Part shown: positions 54,592 through 64,000 of the stretch, one piece after another
Layout of the letters: every line of letters begins with the position of its first letter
Position numbering within the stretch: the stretch's first letter is position 1
From: Betaproteobacteria bacterium
Lineage (GTDB): Bacteria; Pseudomonadota; Gammaproteobacteria; Burkholderiales; JAEUOS01
Assembly: GCA_028292405.1 (NCBI GenBank)
Contig: JAQGMJ010000020.1
Coordinates: forward strand, 1 to 64,000
Direction of reading: 5' to 3'
Length of the DNA: 64,000 bases
The notes under the pieces: generated by a model
What the model was told of the DNA's origin: nothing
Seen by the model: the letters and a program-made list of their open reading frames with translations, nothing else
The model's database searches: none
Program-made: the position numbers and the translations under genes

Positions 54592-56673
54592 TTACACGAG
54601 GTGAAGGGCAGCCAGGATCATGTCGATGATCTTGATGCCGATGAAGGGCACGATCAGGCCGCCGACGCCGTAGATCAGCAGGTTGCGGCGCAGGAGCGCG
54701 TCGGCGCCGATGGCACGGTAGGCGACGCCGCGCAGGGCCAGGGGGATCAGGAAGACGATGATCAGGGCGTTGAAGATGACCGCGGACATGATGGCGCTGG
54801 CAGGCGTGGCCAGGTGCATGATGTTCAGGGCGCCCAGCGCCGGGTAGGTGCTGGCGAAGGCGGCGGGAATGATGGCGAAATATTTCGCCACGTCGTTGGC
54901 GATCGAAAACGTGGTGAGCGAGCCGCGGGTGATCAGCATTTGCTTGCCGATTTCGACGATCTCGATCAGCTTGGTCGGGTTCGAATCGAGGTCGACCATG
55001 TTGCCGGCCTCTTTGGCCGCTTGCGTGCCGCTGTTCATCGCGACAGCGACGTCGGCTTGCGCCAGCGCGGGGGCGTCGTTGGTGCCATCACCGGCCATGG
55101 CGACCAGGCGCCCTTCGGCCTGGTATTGGCGGATGAGTTTGAGCTTGGCCTCGGGGGTGGCTTCGGCGAGGAAATCGTCGACGCCGGCTTCGGCCGCGAT
55201 AGCGGCGGCGGTGAGCTTGTTGTCGCCGGTGATCATCACGGTCTTGATGCCCATGCGGCGCAGCTCGGCGAAGCGCTCCTTGATGCCGCCTTTGACGACG
55301 TCGCGCAGTTCGACCACGCCGAGCACCTTGGGGCCTTCGCAGACCACCAGGGGAGTGGCGCCGTCGCGGGCGACTTCGTCCACTTTGGCTTGCACGTCGG
55401 GGGTGAAGCGGCCGCCCTGTTGCGCCACCCAGGCGCGCACGGCTTCGGCGGCACCCTTGCGGATGACGCGCAGGCCGATGCCGTCGGTGAGGTCCACGCC
55501 GCTCATGCGGGTCTGCGCGGTGAAGGGGATGAAGGTGGACTTGGATGCGGTGAAGTCGCGCTCGCGGATGCCGTGCTTGGCCTTGGCCAGCACAACGATG
55601 GAGCGGCCTTCGGGGGTCTCGTCGGCCAGCGAGGCGAACTGCGCGGCGTCGGCCAGGTCGAGGACATCGATGCCGGCGGCGGGCCAGAAGCGCGCGGCCT
55701 GGCGGTTGCCCAGCGTGATGGTGCCGGTCTTGTCGAGAAGCAGCACGTCGACGTCGCCGGCGGCTTCGACTGCGCGGCCGGAGGTGGCAATCACATTTGC
55801 CTGGATCATCCGGTCCATGCCGGCGATGCCGATGGCCGAGAGCAGGCCGCCGATGGTGGTGGGGATCAGGCAGACCAGCAGCGCCACCAGCACGGTAATC
55901 GAGATCACCGCGCCCTGCCCCGCCGCGCCGACGCTGAAGATGGAGAACGGCAGCAGGGTGGCGGTGGTCTTGAGGAAGATCAGCGTCAGCGCCGCGAGCA
56001 GGATCGACAGGGCGATTTCGTTCGGCGTCTTCTGGCGCTTGGCTCCCTCCACCATCGCGATCATCCGGTCGATGAAGGCTTCGCCGGGGTTGGCGGAGAT
56101 GCGTACGACAATCCAGTCCGACAGCACGCGGGTGCCGCCGGTGACCGAGGAACGGTCGCCGCCGGATTCGCGGATGACGGGGGCGGATTCGCCGGTGATG
56201 GCGGACTCGTCCACCGAGGCCACGCCTTCGACCACTTCACCGTCGCCTGGGATGGTGTCGTTCGCCTTCACCAATATGAAGTCGCCCTTGCGCAATTGAG
56301 TGGCGTTGACGATGGAGAACTTGGCGTCATGGTGCGGCGCGTCCAGCTTGCTGGCCGAGAGGTCGCGCTTGGCACCGCGCAGGGATTGCGCCTGCGCCTT
56401 GCCGCGGCCTTCCGCGATCGCTTCGGCGAAATTGGCGAACAGGAGCGTGAACCAGAGCCAGAGGGCGACGGCCAGGATGAAGCCGGCGGGTGCTTCTCCT
56501 TTGCCGACCAGGGCCTGCACCCACAGGCCGGTAGTGAGGATGGAACCGATGAAGACGACGAACATCACCGGGTTGCGGATTTGCTGGCGCGGCGACAGTT
56601 TGGTGAACGAGTCGATCAGCGCCTGCTTGACGAGTGCCCCTTCGAACAGGGGACGAGCGGTCATGGTGCTCAT
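54592..56673 (-). CDS. kdpB: Potassium-transporting ATPase subunit KdpB
   Basis: 693 residues. P-type ATPase catalytic subunit: TGES region [18 protein letters not shown], phosphorylation site [54 protein letters not shown]. Hydrolyses ATP to drive K+ import through KdpA. Starts 2 nt after kdpA. Confidence 0.97.
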   Translation of the reverse strand: MSTMTARPLFEGALVKQALIDSFTKLSPRQQIRNPVMFVVFIGSILTTGLWVQALVGKGEAPAGFILAVALWLWFTLLFANFAEAIAEGRGKAQAQSLRGAKRDLSASKLDAPHHDAKFSIVNATQLRKGDFILVKANDTIPGDGEVVEGVASVDESAITGESAPVIRESGGDRSSVTGGTRVLSDWIVVRISANPGEAFIDRMIAMVEGAKRQKTPNEIALSILLAALTLIFLKTTATLLPFSIFSVGAAGQGAVISITVLVALLVCLIPTTIGGLLSAIGIAGMDRMIQANVIATSGRAVEAAGDVDVLLLDKTGTITLGNRQAARFWPAAGIDVLDLADAAQFASLADETPEGRSIVVLAKAKHGIRERDFTASKSTFIPFTAQTRMSGVDLTDGIGLRVIRKGAAEAVRAWVAQQGGRFTPDVQAKVDEVARDGATPLVVCEGPKVLGVVELRDVVKGGIKERFAELRRMGIKTVMITGDNKLTAAAIAAEAGVDDFLAEATPEAKLKLIRQYQAEGRLVAMAGDGTNDAPALAQADVAVAMNSGTQAAKEAGNMVDLDSNPTKLIEIVEIGKQMLITRGSLTTFSIANDVAKYFAIIPAAFASTYPALGALNIMHLATPASAIMSAVIFNALIIVFLIPLALRGVAYRAIGADALLRRNLLIYGVGGLIVPFIGIKIIDMILAALHLV

Positions 56674-56675
56674 GA

Positions 56676-58481
56676 TTATTTTCCCAGCATGATCAGATGT
56701 TCAACAATCGGGCCCAGAGCCAGCGCGGGGATGAAGGTCAGCGCGCCGACTACCACCACCGTGCCGATCAGCAGCGCGACGAACAGGGGCGTATGGGTGG
56801 ACAAGGTGCCGTTGCCGACCGGCACGCTGCGCTTGGCGGCAAGGGCGGCGGCGATGGCCAGTACGGGGATGGCGAGCCAGTAGCGCGACACCAGCATCTC
56901 TATGCCCAGCGCGATGTTGTAGAACGGGGTGTTGGCGGACAAGCCCGCGAAGGCGCTGCCGTTGTTGTTGCCGGCGGAAGAAAAGGCGTAGAGGATTTCG
57001 GAGAAACCATGCGCGCCGGGGTTGGCGATGCCAGCCTTGCCCGGCTCGACCAGTACGGCAATGGCGGTGCCAACCAGTACGAAGAAGCAGGGGATCAGGA
57101 TCACCAGCGAAGCCATTTTCATTTCATGGGCTTCGATTTTCTTGCCCAGGTATTCCGGCGTGCGCCCGACCATCAGACCCGCGACGAACACGGCGATGAT
57201 GGCGAACACCAGCATGCCGTAGAGGCCGGAGCCGACGCCGCCGAACACCACTTCGCCCAGTTGCATCAGCCACATCGGCATCATGCCGCCCAGGGGCGTG
57301 AAAGAGTCGTGCATGGCGTTGACCGAGCCGTTGGAGGCGGCGGTGGTGACAGTGGACCAGATGGCGGAGTTGGCGATGCCGAAGCGCGCTTCCTTGCCTT
57401 CCATGTTGCCGCCGGGCTGCGTGAGCGAACTCGTTTGATCGACGCCGAGCGCGGACAATTGCGGATTGCCGGACTGTTCGGCGCCGATGGTGACGACCGT
57501 CAGCACGACGAAGATGGTGGTCATCGCCGCCAGCACGGCCCAGCCCTGGCGCGTGTCGTCGACCATCTTGCCGAAGGTGTAGCAAAGGGAGGCCGGGATC
57601 AGCAGAATCGCCAGCATCTCGAGGAAGTTGGACAGCGGGGTCGGGTTTTCCAGCGGATGGGCGGAGTTGGCATTGAAAAAGCCGCCGCCGTTGGTGCCGA
57701 GCTGCTTGATGGCGATTTGCGAGGCGGCTGGGCCCACCGCGATGGTCTGCTCGGTGACCTCGACTTTTTGCGTGACGGGCTTGTTTTGCGCGTCCATCTT
57801 CGGCGAGCCGTCGGCGTTTTTTACCGGATCGTCGTAGGAGACCTTTTCGATCAGCGGTACGTTCTGGTAGGGCTTGAACGTTTGCACCACGCCTTGCGAG
57901 ACCAGGGCGAGGGCCAGCACCAGAGAAAGCGGCAGCAGGATGTAGAGCGTGCCGCGCACGGTGTCGACCCAGAAATTGCCGATGCCGCTGGCCTGGCGGC
58001 GGGTGAAGCCGCGGATCACGGCGATCAGCACGGCCATGCCGACGGCGGCGGAGACGAAGTTCTGCACCGTCAGGCCGAGCATTTGCGTGAGATAGCTCAT
58101 GGTGGACTCGCCGCCATAGCCTTGCCAGTTGGTATTGGTGGCAAAGCTGACGGCGGTGTTGAAGGAGGAGTCCGGCGACACGGCGGTCATTTTTTGCGGA
58201 TTGAAGGGCAGCACGTCCTGCAGGCGTTGCAGCGCATAGACGGCGAGCGCGCCCAGCAGGTTGAACAGCATGAAAGCGACGGCGTAGGCGCGCCAGCCCA
58301 TGTCTTCTTCGGCCTTGATGCCGCAGACGCGGTAGATCGCGCGCTCGAAGGACCCGAGGATGCGCTGGGCGCGCATGGCGCGGCCTTCGTAGACGGCTGC
58401 CATGTAGGCGCCCAGGGGTTTGACCAGCAGCAATAGCACCCCAAGATACAGGGCGAATTGCATTGTGTTGTTGGCGTTCAT
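56676..58481 (-). CDS. kdpA: Potassium-transporting ATPase subunit KdpA
   Basis: 601 residues, about ten membrane helices. Four selectivity-filter regions of the SKT type, e.g. [47 protein letters not shown] and [25 protein letters not shown]. Forms the K+ channel-like subunit of the Kdp complex. Its ATG overlaps the kdpF stop. Confidence 0.97.
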   Translation of the reverse strand: MNANNTMQFALYLGVLLLLVKPLGAYMAAVYEGRAMRAQRILGSFERAIYRVCGIKAEEDMGWRAYAVAFMLFNLLGALAVYALQRLQDVLPFNPQKMTAVSPDSSFNTAVSFATNTNWQGYGGESTMSYLTQMLGLTVQNFVSAAVGMAVLIAVIRGFTRRQASGIGNFWVDTVRGTLYILLPLSLVLALALVSQGVVQTFKPYQNVPLIEKVSYDDPVKNADGSPKMDAQNKPVTQKVEVTEQTIAVGPAASQIAIKQLGTNGGGFFNANSAHPLENPTPLSNFLEMLAILLIPASLCYTFGKMVDDTRQGWAVLAAMTTIFVVLTVVTIGAEQSGNPQLSALGVDQTSSLTQPGGNMEGKEARFGIANSAIWSTVTTAASNGSVNAMHDSFTPLGGMMPMWLMQLGEVVFGGVGSGLYGMLVFAIIAVFVAGLMVGRTPEYLGKKIEAHEMKMASLVILIPCFFVLVGTAIAVLVEPGKAGIANPGAHGFSEILYAFSSAGNNNGSAFAGLSANTPFYNIALGIEMLVSRYWLAIPVLAIAAALAAKRSVPVGNGTLSTHTPLFVALLIGTVVVVGALTFIPALALGPIVEHLIMLGK

Positions 58482-58570
58482 CAGAATTTCTCCGGCTTGA
58501 GCATGGCGTAGAGCAAATACGCGGTCAGCACGACGAACAGGACCAGGCCGATCCAGTAGAGCGGGTTCAT
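58481..58570 (-). CDS. kdpF: Potassium-transporting ATPase small subunit KdpF
   Basis: 29 residues, MNPLYWIGLVLFVVLTAYLL then YAMLKPEKF: a single membrane helix with the KPEKF end typical of KdpF. Its TGA and the kdpA ATG share a base (TGATG), and its ATG overlaps the upstream small ORF by ATGA. Stabilises the Kdp complex. Below usual ORF-size cutoffs. Confidence 0.9.
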   Translation of the reverse strand: MNPLYWIGLVLFVVLTAYLLYAMLKPEKF

Positions 58571-58671
58571 TGCCGGCCCTCCGGCTTGGGCGCGAGGGCC
58601 GCGAAAGCGGGGATCAGCGCGGCGCTGAGGCCGAACAGGGCCAGCAGCAGCAAGATATAGACGACGTCCAT
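58567..58671 (-). CDS. 34-residue membrane peptide at the head of the kdp operon
   Basis: Starts MDVVYILLLLALFGLSAALI and ends PAFAALAPKPEGRQ: one membrane helix followed by a short basic tail. GGGAGG lies 5 nt before ATG 58671, and the stop overlaps kdpF by ATGA. Both signals argue for real translation. It could be a Kdp accessory peptide or a leader for coupling; no family name is claimed. Confidence 0.7.
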   Translation of the reverse strand: MDVVYILLLLALFGLSAALIPAFAALAPKPEGRQ

Positions 58672-58741
58672 GAAAACCTCCCGATCAAATAACGATGAGA
58701 GGAATATAGGGACGGCTGCATAAGGGCCGCGTCAAGATGCG

Positions 58742-58767
58742 CGGGCAGGGTGTAAAGACTTTGTAAA
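58742..58767 (-). promoter_or_regulatory. KdpE-like binding site upstream of kdp
   Basis: Minus strand reads TTTACA-AAGTC-TTTACACCCTGCCCG: two TTTACA repeats spaced by 5 nt and continuing into a CCCTGCCCG run. E. coli KdpE recognises TTTATA-N5-TTTACA followed by CCCCGCCCG upstream of kdpFABC. A TATATT lies closer to the small ORF as a possible -10. The kdpDE genes are not in the window. Confidence 0.6.
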
Positions 58768-58809
58768 GACCGGCCGGCGCCGGTGCGGCAAGCCGTGCTA
58801 CTGCGGCTT

Positions 58810-58914
58810 GGGAAACGCTGATTAGGTGGGCTGCGCGCCCTTAACAAGCTCCGGATTCCAGAGGGAGGGCAATCCTGCCTCGCCCGGGTTTCGCGGCTTG
58901 TTTCGGCGCTTCCC
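58810..58914 (-). repeat. Terminal-inverted-repeat element (MITE-like), copy B
   Basis: 105 bp with 12-bp ends GGGAAACGCTGA (58810-58821, plus strand) and TCGGCGCTTCCC (58903-58914): inverted at 10 of 12 positions, both differences transitions. Inside are TTGTTAAGGGCGCGCAGCCC and a GGCGAGGCAGGATTGCC block, aligned with 40973-41075. It begins directly after the LysR stop, same orientation. No transposase. Confidence 0.65.
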
Positions 58915-59844
58915 TTACCTTTTCTTGCCGCCGGCGATGGCGTCGCAAGCCTGGGTGAAGCCCGCTTCGAGGGCGTCGAGGAATACGCGGGTTTTCGCCG
59001 GCATCAGGCGCCGGCCGGGGAACACCGCCCAGCCGTCGACTTCGGGCAGGCTCCACTCGGGCAGGATGCGCTGCAGGCTGCCTTCGGCCAGATAGCTGGT
59101 GGCGTTGTGGTCCGACATCATGGTGATGCCGGCGCCCCGGAGGGCCAGCGAAGTCAGCAGCTCGGGGGAATTGACCAGCGCGCGCGAGGGCAAAGGCTTT
59201 TCCCACACGGTCTTCACGCGGGTCAGGCGCCAGGGCATGGCGCCGCCGCTGCGCGCGAGAATGTGCAGCAGATCATGTTCCAGCAGGTCGTCGGGCTGTT
59301 TCGCGCGGCCACGGCGTTTTATATAGGCAGGCGAGGCGTAGAGGCCGGTGGAGAAGCGCGACAGGCGGCGCGCCGTCAGGGTGGCGTCGTCAGGCAGATC
59401 ACCCATGCGGATGGCGACGTCGAAACTTTCGCCCACCAGGTCGACCCGGCGCGGCGACAAGTCCACCTCCAGCGTGACGGCGGGGTAGCGCAGGATGAAC
59501 TCGGCCAGCATGATGTCCAGGCCGCCAGCGATATCGCCGGGCATGGAGACGCGCAGGTGCCCACTCGGCTCGGCCTGGCGGTGCGCCACCAGGTTGGCGG
59601 CCGCCTCGGTCTGCTCGACCACGCCGCGGGCGTGCTCCAGCAGGCTTGTGCCCACTTCGGTCAGCACCAGCTTGCGCGTGGTGCGCGTCAGCAGGCGTTC
59701 GCCGAGTTGCTCTTCGAGGGCCGAGATGCGCCGCGACAGGGTGGATTTCGGCAGGCCGACGCGCTCGGCGGCGCGGGTGAAGCTGCCGGCCTCGGCGATG
59801 CGGGCGAACAGCAGCAGGTCGTTGGGGTCGAGGGTGCCGGTCAT
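58915..59844 (-). CDS. LysR-family transcriptional regulator
   Basis: 309 residues. [61 protein letters not shown]-terminal effector domain of the common two-lobe type. Divergent from azoR with a LysR-like operator between them, so it probably controls the azoreductase. The MITE-like element abuts its stop. Confidence 0.93.
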   Translation of the reverse strand: MTGTLDPNDLLLFARIAEAGSFTRAAERVGLPKSTLSRRISALEEQLGERLLTRTTRKLVLTEVGTSLLEHARGVVEQTEAAANLVAHRQAEPSGHLRVSMPGDIAGGLDIMLAEFILRYPAVTLEVDLSPRRVDLVGESFDVAIRMGDLPDDATLTARRLSRFSTGLYASPAYIKRRGRAKQPDDLLEHDLLHILARSGGAMPWRLTRVKTVWEKPLPSRALVNSPELLTSLALRGAGITMMSDHNATSYLAEGSLQRILPEWSLPEVDGWAVFPGRRLMPAKTRVFLDALEAGFTQACDAIAGGKKR

Positions 59845-59872
59845 CGGAAGCCTTGTCTGTTCGGTTCGGGCG

Positions 59873-59894
59873 ATTGTTCCATTCTGACAACAAT
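59873..59894. promoter_or_regulatory. LysR-type operator between lysR and azoR
   Basis: ATTGTT and AACAAT are inverted arms with a 10-nt spacer, and the region contains a T-N11-A arrangement, in the 147-nt divergent intergenic gap. Consistent with LysR-type binding; regulation is inference. Confidence 0.5.
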
Positions 59895-59991
59895 GATATC
59901 CGTTCCAGCGGCTTCCGCAGGGCCGCGTCGAGGCCTACATTGCTTGTCAGGCGTTCGAACGAGGACGCAAGCCAAACTCCCGGAGGTCATC

Positions 59992-60591
59992 ATGAACATC
60001 CTGCAAATCAATTCCAGCGCGCGCGTCGAAGGCTCGCAATCGACCGTGCTGGCCAATGAAATCACCGCCCGCCTGCTGGCGGCCAACCCCGGTGCCGAGG
60101 TCGCGGTGCGCGACCTGGCGGCCAACCCGCACCCGGCGCTGAACGAAAGCGCCCTGGGCGCCCTGTTCACCCCCGCCGAACAACGCAGCGCCGAGCAGGC
60201 CGCGCGCGTGGCGCAAGACGACGCGCTGATTGCCGAACTGCAGGCGGCCGACGCCGTGGTGCTGGGCGTGCCGATGTACAACTTCGCCATCAGCACGCAG
60301 TTGAAGAACTGGATCGACGCCATCTGCCGCGCCAAGGTGACCTTCACCTATACCGAGAAAGGTCCGCAAGGCCTGCTCACCGGCAAGAAGGTCTACCTGG
60401 CACTGGCGCGCGGCGGGGTCTACCGCGACCAGCCGCACGATTCGCAAGTGCCGTATCTGAAGATGGTGCTGGGTTTCCTCGGCATGACCGACTTGCAGTT
60501 CTTCTACGCCGAAGGCCTGGCGATCAGCCCGGAAAATGCGCAAAAGGCCCTGGCGCAGGCGCGCGGGGAAATCGAAGCGGCCTTCGCTTGA
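59992..60591 (+). CDS. azoR: FMN-dependent NADH-azoreductase
   Basis: 199 residues from ATG 59992 (GGAGG upstream). Flavodoxin-like quinone reductase: [75 protein letters not shown]. Reduces quinones and azo compounds with NADH. Divergent from the LysR regulator. Confidence 0.95.
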   Translation: MNILQINSSARVEGSQSTVLANEITARLLAANPGAEVAVRDLAANPHPALNESALGALFTPAEQRSAEQAARVAQDDALIAELQAADAVVLGVPMYNFAISTQLKNWIDAICRAKVTFTYTEKGPQGLLTGKKVYLALARGGVYRDQPHDSQVPYLKMVLGFLGMTDLQFFYAEGLAISPENAQKALAQARGEIEAAFA

Positions 60592-60650
60592 AGACCGCTT
60601 GACCGGGGCGGCCTGAGAACCTGCCTCACCAGCCACCTCGAGAAAAACGG

Positions 60651-60672
60651 ACGGGAGCGCAAGCGCTCCCGT
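60651..60672. terminator. Hairpin between azoR and the convergent ybhB-like gene
   Basis: ACGGGAGCGC, AA loop, GCGCTCCCGT. On the minus strand CCGTTTTTC follows, giving a U-tract for the ybhB-like transcript; on the plus strand only TTTCG follows. Confidence 0.65.
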
Positions 60673-60726
60673 TTCGTCGGAAGGGCGGCGCCGGCTACAA
60701 GCCGGTGCCGCCCTTGGTTTTGCACT

Positions 60727-61305
60727 TTACGGACGGCCGAACAGCCCCACTATCCCGGCCGTGCCCTTGGCATGGCCGTTGAGCTTGGGCAGCAGTTCTT
60801 CCTTGGTCAACCCCGGCTCGATCGCGTTAGGCTCGAGGTCGGTGGCGATCAGGACGAACGTGTAATGGTGCATGCTGGTGCCGGGCGGGGTGCAGGGCCC
60901 CATGTAATAGCCGAAGCCCTGGGTGCTCTTGCCGCCGACGTATTTGTTGCCCAGCACGCTGACCTCGTTCTCCGCGAAGCCGGTGACCGAGGCCGGGATG
61001 CCGTAGGCGACCCAGTGATTGACGCCCAGGCCGCCGCGGCCTTCGGGGTCGACCATGAGCAGCGCATAGCTCTTGGTGCCGGCCGGCGGGTTGGACCAGG
61101 AAAGCGGCGGCGAGACGTTTTCGCCGACGCAGTTCGGGTTGGTCTTGATGTTGCCGGCGTTCTTGGTCGCCAGCATGGTGCCGTCCTTGAAGCTGGACGA
61201 GGTAATGGAGAACGGATCGGCCGCCAGCGCCCCTTGCGCCGCCATGCCGAAAGTTGCGAACGCGGCCGCCAGCAGCGCGCCCCTGATTGCTTGAGCTTGG
61301 AACAT
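60727..61305 (-). CDS. YbhB/YbcL-family (PEBP-like) exported protein
   Basis: 192 residues from ATG 61305, which has GGAG 6 nt upstream (an ATG at 61311 is too close to it). Signal peptide ending GALAA. PEBP fold: SSSFKDGTMLATKNAGNI, ENVSPPLSWSNPPAGTKSYALLMVDPEG, VNHWVAYGIPAS, GYYMGPCTPPGTSMHHYTFVLIATDL. Related to phosphatidylethanolamine-binding proteins; the periplasmic role is unknown. Confidence 0.9.
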   Translation of the reverse strand: MFQAQAIRGALLAAAFATFGMAAQGALAADPFSITSSSFKDGTMLATKNAGNIKTNPNCVGENVSPPLSWSNPPAGTKSYALLMVDPEGRGGLGVNHWVAYGIPASVTGFAENEVSVLGNKYVGGKSTQGFGYYMGPCTPPGTSMHHYTFVLIATDLEPNAIEPGLTKEELLPKLNGHAKGTAGIVGLFGRP

Positions 61306-61514
61306 TGTCATCTCCTGTTGTGCAGCATTTTTGCGGATGCGCGGGCTTGGATAGCACACGCAACTTCCCTTCTCCCGGGATTCCTGCCTGACGCCAGCCG
61401 GACTTTACCCTCTCTTTACCGGCTTTGCACCTGTACGCACAAGCGATCCCGTCCGCCAGGCGAATCCATCGCTGTAGACTAGGGCCTGTCCATCACCAGC
61501 TTAGGGGCGTCACC

Positions 61515-62249
61515 ATGACCAGCCCGCCGGAGGCAGCCCCGTCCGCGCCGCCCCCCTCCCTGCCCGTGCACGACGCGCAGGGCGCGCTGCTGTCTCTGCT
61601 GTTCGTGCTGACCTTCAATACCGGGCTGGTGGACGCCATCAGCTACCTGCTGCTGGGCCATGTGTTCGTCGCCAACATGACCGGTAATGTGATCCTGCTC
61701 GGCTTTTCGCTGGCCGGCGTCGAGGGCTTCTCGCTGCCGGCCTCGCTGACGGCACTGGCGGTATTCGCCATCGGCGCGGCCATCGGCGGGCGCATGGGAC
61801 TGGAGGGAAAGACACCGCGACACCGCCAGCTGGCGCGCGCCCTGATTCTCGAATGCGCGCTGATCGCTCTGGCGGCCGCGCCGCTGCTGGCCGGCCTGCC
61901 ACCGCAGGACGATTTCGTGCGCTACTGGCTGATCGTGCTGCTGGGCCTGGCGATGGGTGTGCAGACGGCGACGGTGCGCCTGCTGGCGGTGCCGGACATG
62001 ACCACCACCGTGCTCACCATGACGCTCGCCGGCCTGGCGGCCGATTCCAGCCTGGCCGGCGGCAACAACCCGCGCGCCCGGCGCCGCCTGGGCGCCATCG
62101 TGCTGATGCTGGCGGGCGCGGCGATCGGCGCGCTACTGGCGCTGCGCGCCAACCCTGCGCTGGTGCTGATGCTGGCGCTGGTATTGTTGGTGGCCGGCGG
62201 GATCATCGCCTACCGCGGCTTGCGGTCTGGACCGGTGGCGCAGGACTGA
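61515..62249 (+). CDS. YoaK/DUF1275 family membrane protein
   Basis: 244 residues from ATG 61515. Pro-rich N-terminus, then six or so membrane segments: FVLTFNTGLVDAISYLLLGHVFVANMTGNVILLGF, ALAVFAIGAAIGGRMG, YWLIVLLGLAMGVQTATVRLLAVPDMTTTVLTMTL, and a C-terminal AGGIIAYRG. The HVFVANMTGN and MTTTVLTMTL elements mark the family. Transport role suspected but unproven. Confidence 0.9.
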   Translation: MTSPPEAAPSAPPPSLPVHDAQGALLSLLFVLTFNTGLVDAISYLLLGHVFVANMTGNVILLGFSLAGVEGFSLPASLTALAVFAIGAAIGGRMGLEGKTPRHRQLARALILECALIALAAAPLLAGLPPQDDFVRYWLIVLLGLAMGVQTATVRLLAVPDMTTTVLTMTLAGLAADSSLAGGNNPRARRRLGAIVLMLAGAAIGALLALRANPALVLMLALVLLVAGGIIAYRGLRSGPVAQD

Positions 62250-62328
62250 CGCGGCAATCAACCACCCAGAAAATCGCGGCGCCCGCCGGACAGGCCGATG
62301 GCGATCAACGCAGGCTGCAAGCATTACG

Positions 62329-62359
62329 AAAAAAGCCCCGCTCGAAGCGGGGCTTTTTT
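62329..62359. terminator. Bidirectional rho-independent terminator
   Basis: AAAAAAGCCCCGCT, CGA loop, AGCGGGGCTTTTTT: perfect stem with T-run on plus and A-run for the minus strand. Separates the YoaK gene from the convergent nrdJ. Confidence 0.9.
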
Positions 62360-62378
62360 CATTAAGAGGTGAAACGGT

Positions 62379-64000
62379 CTAGCCGCAACTCCCCACCGCG
62401 CCGCAGGCGGTGCAAAAGTCGCAGCCGTCCTTCTTGATCACGGTGTAGTTACCGCATTCGTTGCACAGGCCGCCTTGCATCGGCGTGTGCGCGCCGGCCT
62501 CTCTCGGTGCTTCGAGGATGCCCATTTCGCGCATCGGGTAGCCGTTTTCGTCGAGCACGCCGAGCATGGCGTAGCGGTGGATGATCAGGCGCGCGACGTA
62601 GGCGACGGTGGAGGGCCAGTTCTGCTGGCGCCGCTCGCCGGGGACGAAGGCCATGAAGTCGCCCAGGGGCTCGGCGTAGTTGAGCAGCTTGCGCAGCTTC
62701 ATGCCGATCCACGCCGGGTCGAGCACGCGCATGTCGAGCGAAAGAATGCGCGACAGGCCGTCGAGAGCGCGCGGGTAGTTGCCGGAAAGCCACATCGAGT
62801 ACGGGCGGGTCACGCCGTCCGGCAGGGTGACTTCCTTGAGACCCAGGACGAAGTTCTCGTCGGTGGCCGGGTTGACGATGTCCACCGTCCACGACAGCGT
62901 GCCATCGCTGCCGGTGCGCGGTTCTTCGCGCGCGTACATGGCGTCGAGCACCGGGTGCGGGCGGCCGTCGGGCGAGAGCAGGTCGGGCGCTTCTTCATCG
63001 AGCGCGCCCATGGCATCGCAGCGCCAGCGCACCAGCTGCGCCAGGCCGGCGACCACGCTGGGGACGATTTTCTTTTCGCCATGCGGCGGGAAATTCATCG
63101 CGAAGGAACGCTCGCCCGGGGTCTTCGACAGCACGTCGAGCTTGAGCTTGAGCCAGGCGCGGTCGTTGGCGCGCATGTCCATCGACAGGGTCTTGGCGAC
63201 AGCGCCGAGGCCACGCGGCTGCTCGGTGCCGTTGACCCAGACTTCGAAGGGGAAGGAGTTGCCCTCTTCCATCACGTGGCCGACGAACAGGGCAAACTTG
63301 CCGTCCGGGTGGTCCATCATATAGGCCCAGGCTTCGTTGCCGCCGGGCATTTCAGGGCGGCCGGGCCAGCGCAGCGAGGCCAGCACGGGCGCCGGCAGGG
63401 ACTTGATCGACAGGCGCTTGTTGGCCTCGCCCATGTCTACATCCTGCGGCTGCTTTTTTTCTTCCGTTGTCACGGAGAGCACCGAACCCAGCACACTGTT
63501 CGGGCGATAGGTGGCGAGGCCCTTGAGGCCGGACTTCCATGCCTGCAAATACAGGTCTTCGAAATCGGCGTAGGGATAATCGGCCGGCACATTCACTGTC
63601 TTGGAAATGCTGGTGTCGATGGCTGGGGCGACGGCGGCCACCATCTGTTCATGCGCCTGCGCCGAGAGTTCCAGCGCGGTGACGAAGTAATCCGGCAGCG
63701 CGCCCACATCGCCACCCAGGTGCTTGTACAGGCGCCAGGCGTAGTCCTCGACCGCGTACTCCTTGTGGGTGCCGTCGGGCATGCGTTTTTTGCGCGTGTA
63801 GGTCCAGGAGAACGGCGGCTCGATGCCGTTGGAGGCGTTGTCGGCGAAAGCCAGGCTGATGGTGCCGGTGGGCGCGATGGAGAGCAGGTGCGAGTTGCGC
63901 AGGCCGTGCTTGCGGATTTTCTCCTTGATCTCCTGCGGCAGGCGCGAGGCGAAGTTGCCGCCGGAGAGATACATGTCAGCGTTGAACAGTGGAAAGGCGC
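62379..64000 (-). CDS. nrdJ: Adenosylcobalamin-dependent ribonucleotide reductase, C-terminal part
   Basis: Only the C-terminal ~540 residues are in the window; the gene continues past the right edge (the frame is open to 64000). Seen: SHLLSIAPTGTISLAFADNASNGIEPPFSWTY of the class II catalytic barrel, and a Cys-rich tail CNECGNYTVIKKDGCDFCTACGAVGSCG. A class II enzyme needs adenosylcobalamin, which links it to cobT at 8 kb. Reduces ribonucleotides for DNA synthesis without O2 dependence. A terminator separates it from YoaK. Confidence 0.94.
   Translation of the reverse strand, partial: AFPLFNADMYLSGGNFASRLPQEIKEKIRKHGLRNSHLLSIAPTGTISLAFADNASNGIEPPFSWTYTRKKRMPDGTHKEYAVEDYAWRLYKHLGGDVGALPDYFVTALELSAQAHEQMVAAVAPAIDTSISKTVNVPADYPYADFEDLYLQAWKSGLKGLATYRPNSVLGSVLSVTTEEKKQPQDVDMGEANKRLSIKSLPAPVLASLRWPGRPEMPGGNEAWAYMMDHPDGKFALFVGHVMEEGNSFPFEVWVNGTEQPRGLGAVAKTLSMDMRANDRAWLKLKLDVLSKTPGERSFAMNFPPHGEKKIVPSVVAGLAQLVRWRCDAMGALDEEAPDLLSPDGRPHPVLDAMYAREEPRTGSDGTLSWTVDIVNPATDENFVLGLKEVTLPDGVTRPYSMWLSGNYPRALDGLSRILSLDMRVLDPAWIGMKLRKLLNYAEPLGDFMAFVPGERRQQNWPSTVAYVARLIIHRYAMLGVLDENGYPMREMGILEAPREAGAHTPMQGGLCNECGNYTVIKKDGCDFCTACGAVGSCG

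Noticed and set aside
54601..56883. 760-codon open frame on the plus strand opposite kdpB
   Set aside because: Antisense artefact; the Asp/Gly/His-rich translation has no family features while kdpB is complete.

Overview
The window is GC-rich, densely coded DNA from a betaproteobacterium, most likely order Burkholderiales. The evidence is a sox cluster in the order soxCD-YZ-(dsrE)-AXB-tlpA, two orphan Bug/TctC-type periplasmic receptors, a two-domain salicylyl-CoA 5-hydroxylase/oxidoreductase, DUF1840 and TfpX-type proteins, AidB, and a B12-dependent ribonucleotide reductase. I see no rRNA, tRNA, CRISPR array, prophage or intact insertion sequence. Family or genus cannot be fixed from this stretch.

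Layout. 1-4.2 kb (minus): RhlE-type RNA helicase (cut by the left edge), a histidine-kinase-like membrane protein lacking the usual phospho-acceptor His, and glutaryl-CoA dehydrogenase. 4.3-7.9 kb: RidA divergent from the aryl-CoA monooxygenase/reductase across a perfect palindrome, then a flavin reductase. 8.0-11.6 kb: cobT with a Cys-rich leader gene, hsp20 with a sigma32-like promoter, a structured intergenic region ending in a strong terminator, argB. 11.6-19.5 kb (minus): thiosulfate-oxidising Sox system with SoxCD. 19.6-31.2 kb: mixed housekeeping and accessory genes (two Bug receptors, M15-like peptidase, HAD nucleotidase, hydrolase, HNH protein, PilJ-domain protein, CYTH phosphatase, aminotransferase, small envelope proteins). 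31.2-35.9 kb (minus): YchJ, an orphan methylcrotonyl-CoA carboxylase beta subunit behind a LiuR-like operator, a secreted LVIVD propeller protein, nitronate monooxygenase. 36.0-41.0 kb (plus): aidB, a GNAT-like protein, fbp, tfpX. 41-48.7 kb: carboxymuconolactone decarboxylase-like and RraA/aldolase-like proteins, a phosphatase, a MarR-GNAT fusion, TetR, and an amidohydrolase/aryl-AMP ligase/SDR operon. 49.1-52.3 kb: copZ and copA-cueR with two CueR-type operators. 52.3-58.7 kb: small proteins and kdpFABC preceded by a 34-codon ORF and a KdpE-like site. 58.9-64 kb: LysR/azoR, YbhB, YoaK, and B12-dependent nrdJ (cut by the right edge).

How the genes fit together. The physiology suggested is a versatile chemo-organotroph able to gain electrons from thiosulfate and to degrade aromatic acids through CoA thioesters: an activating ligase at 46-48 kb, a dearomatising flavoprotein at 5-7 kb, and CoA-ester oxidation by GcdH and MccB. 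Copper and potassium homeostasis modules carry recognisable regulator sites although kdpDE and liuR are not present here.

The most interesting non-coding signal is two small dispersed repeat families. One is a double-hairpin element (three copies) and the other a ~105-bp element with terminal inverted repeats (two copies). All five copies lie just downstream of a stop codon and in the same orientation as the preceding gene.
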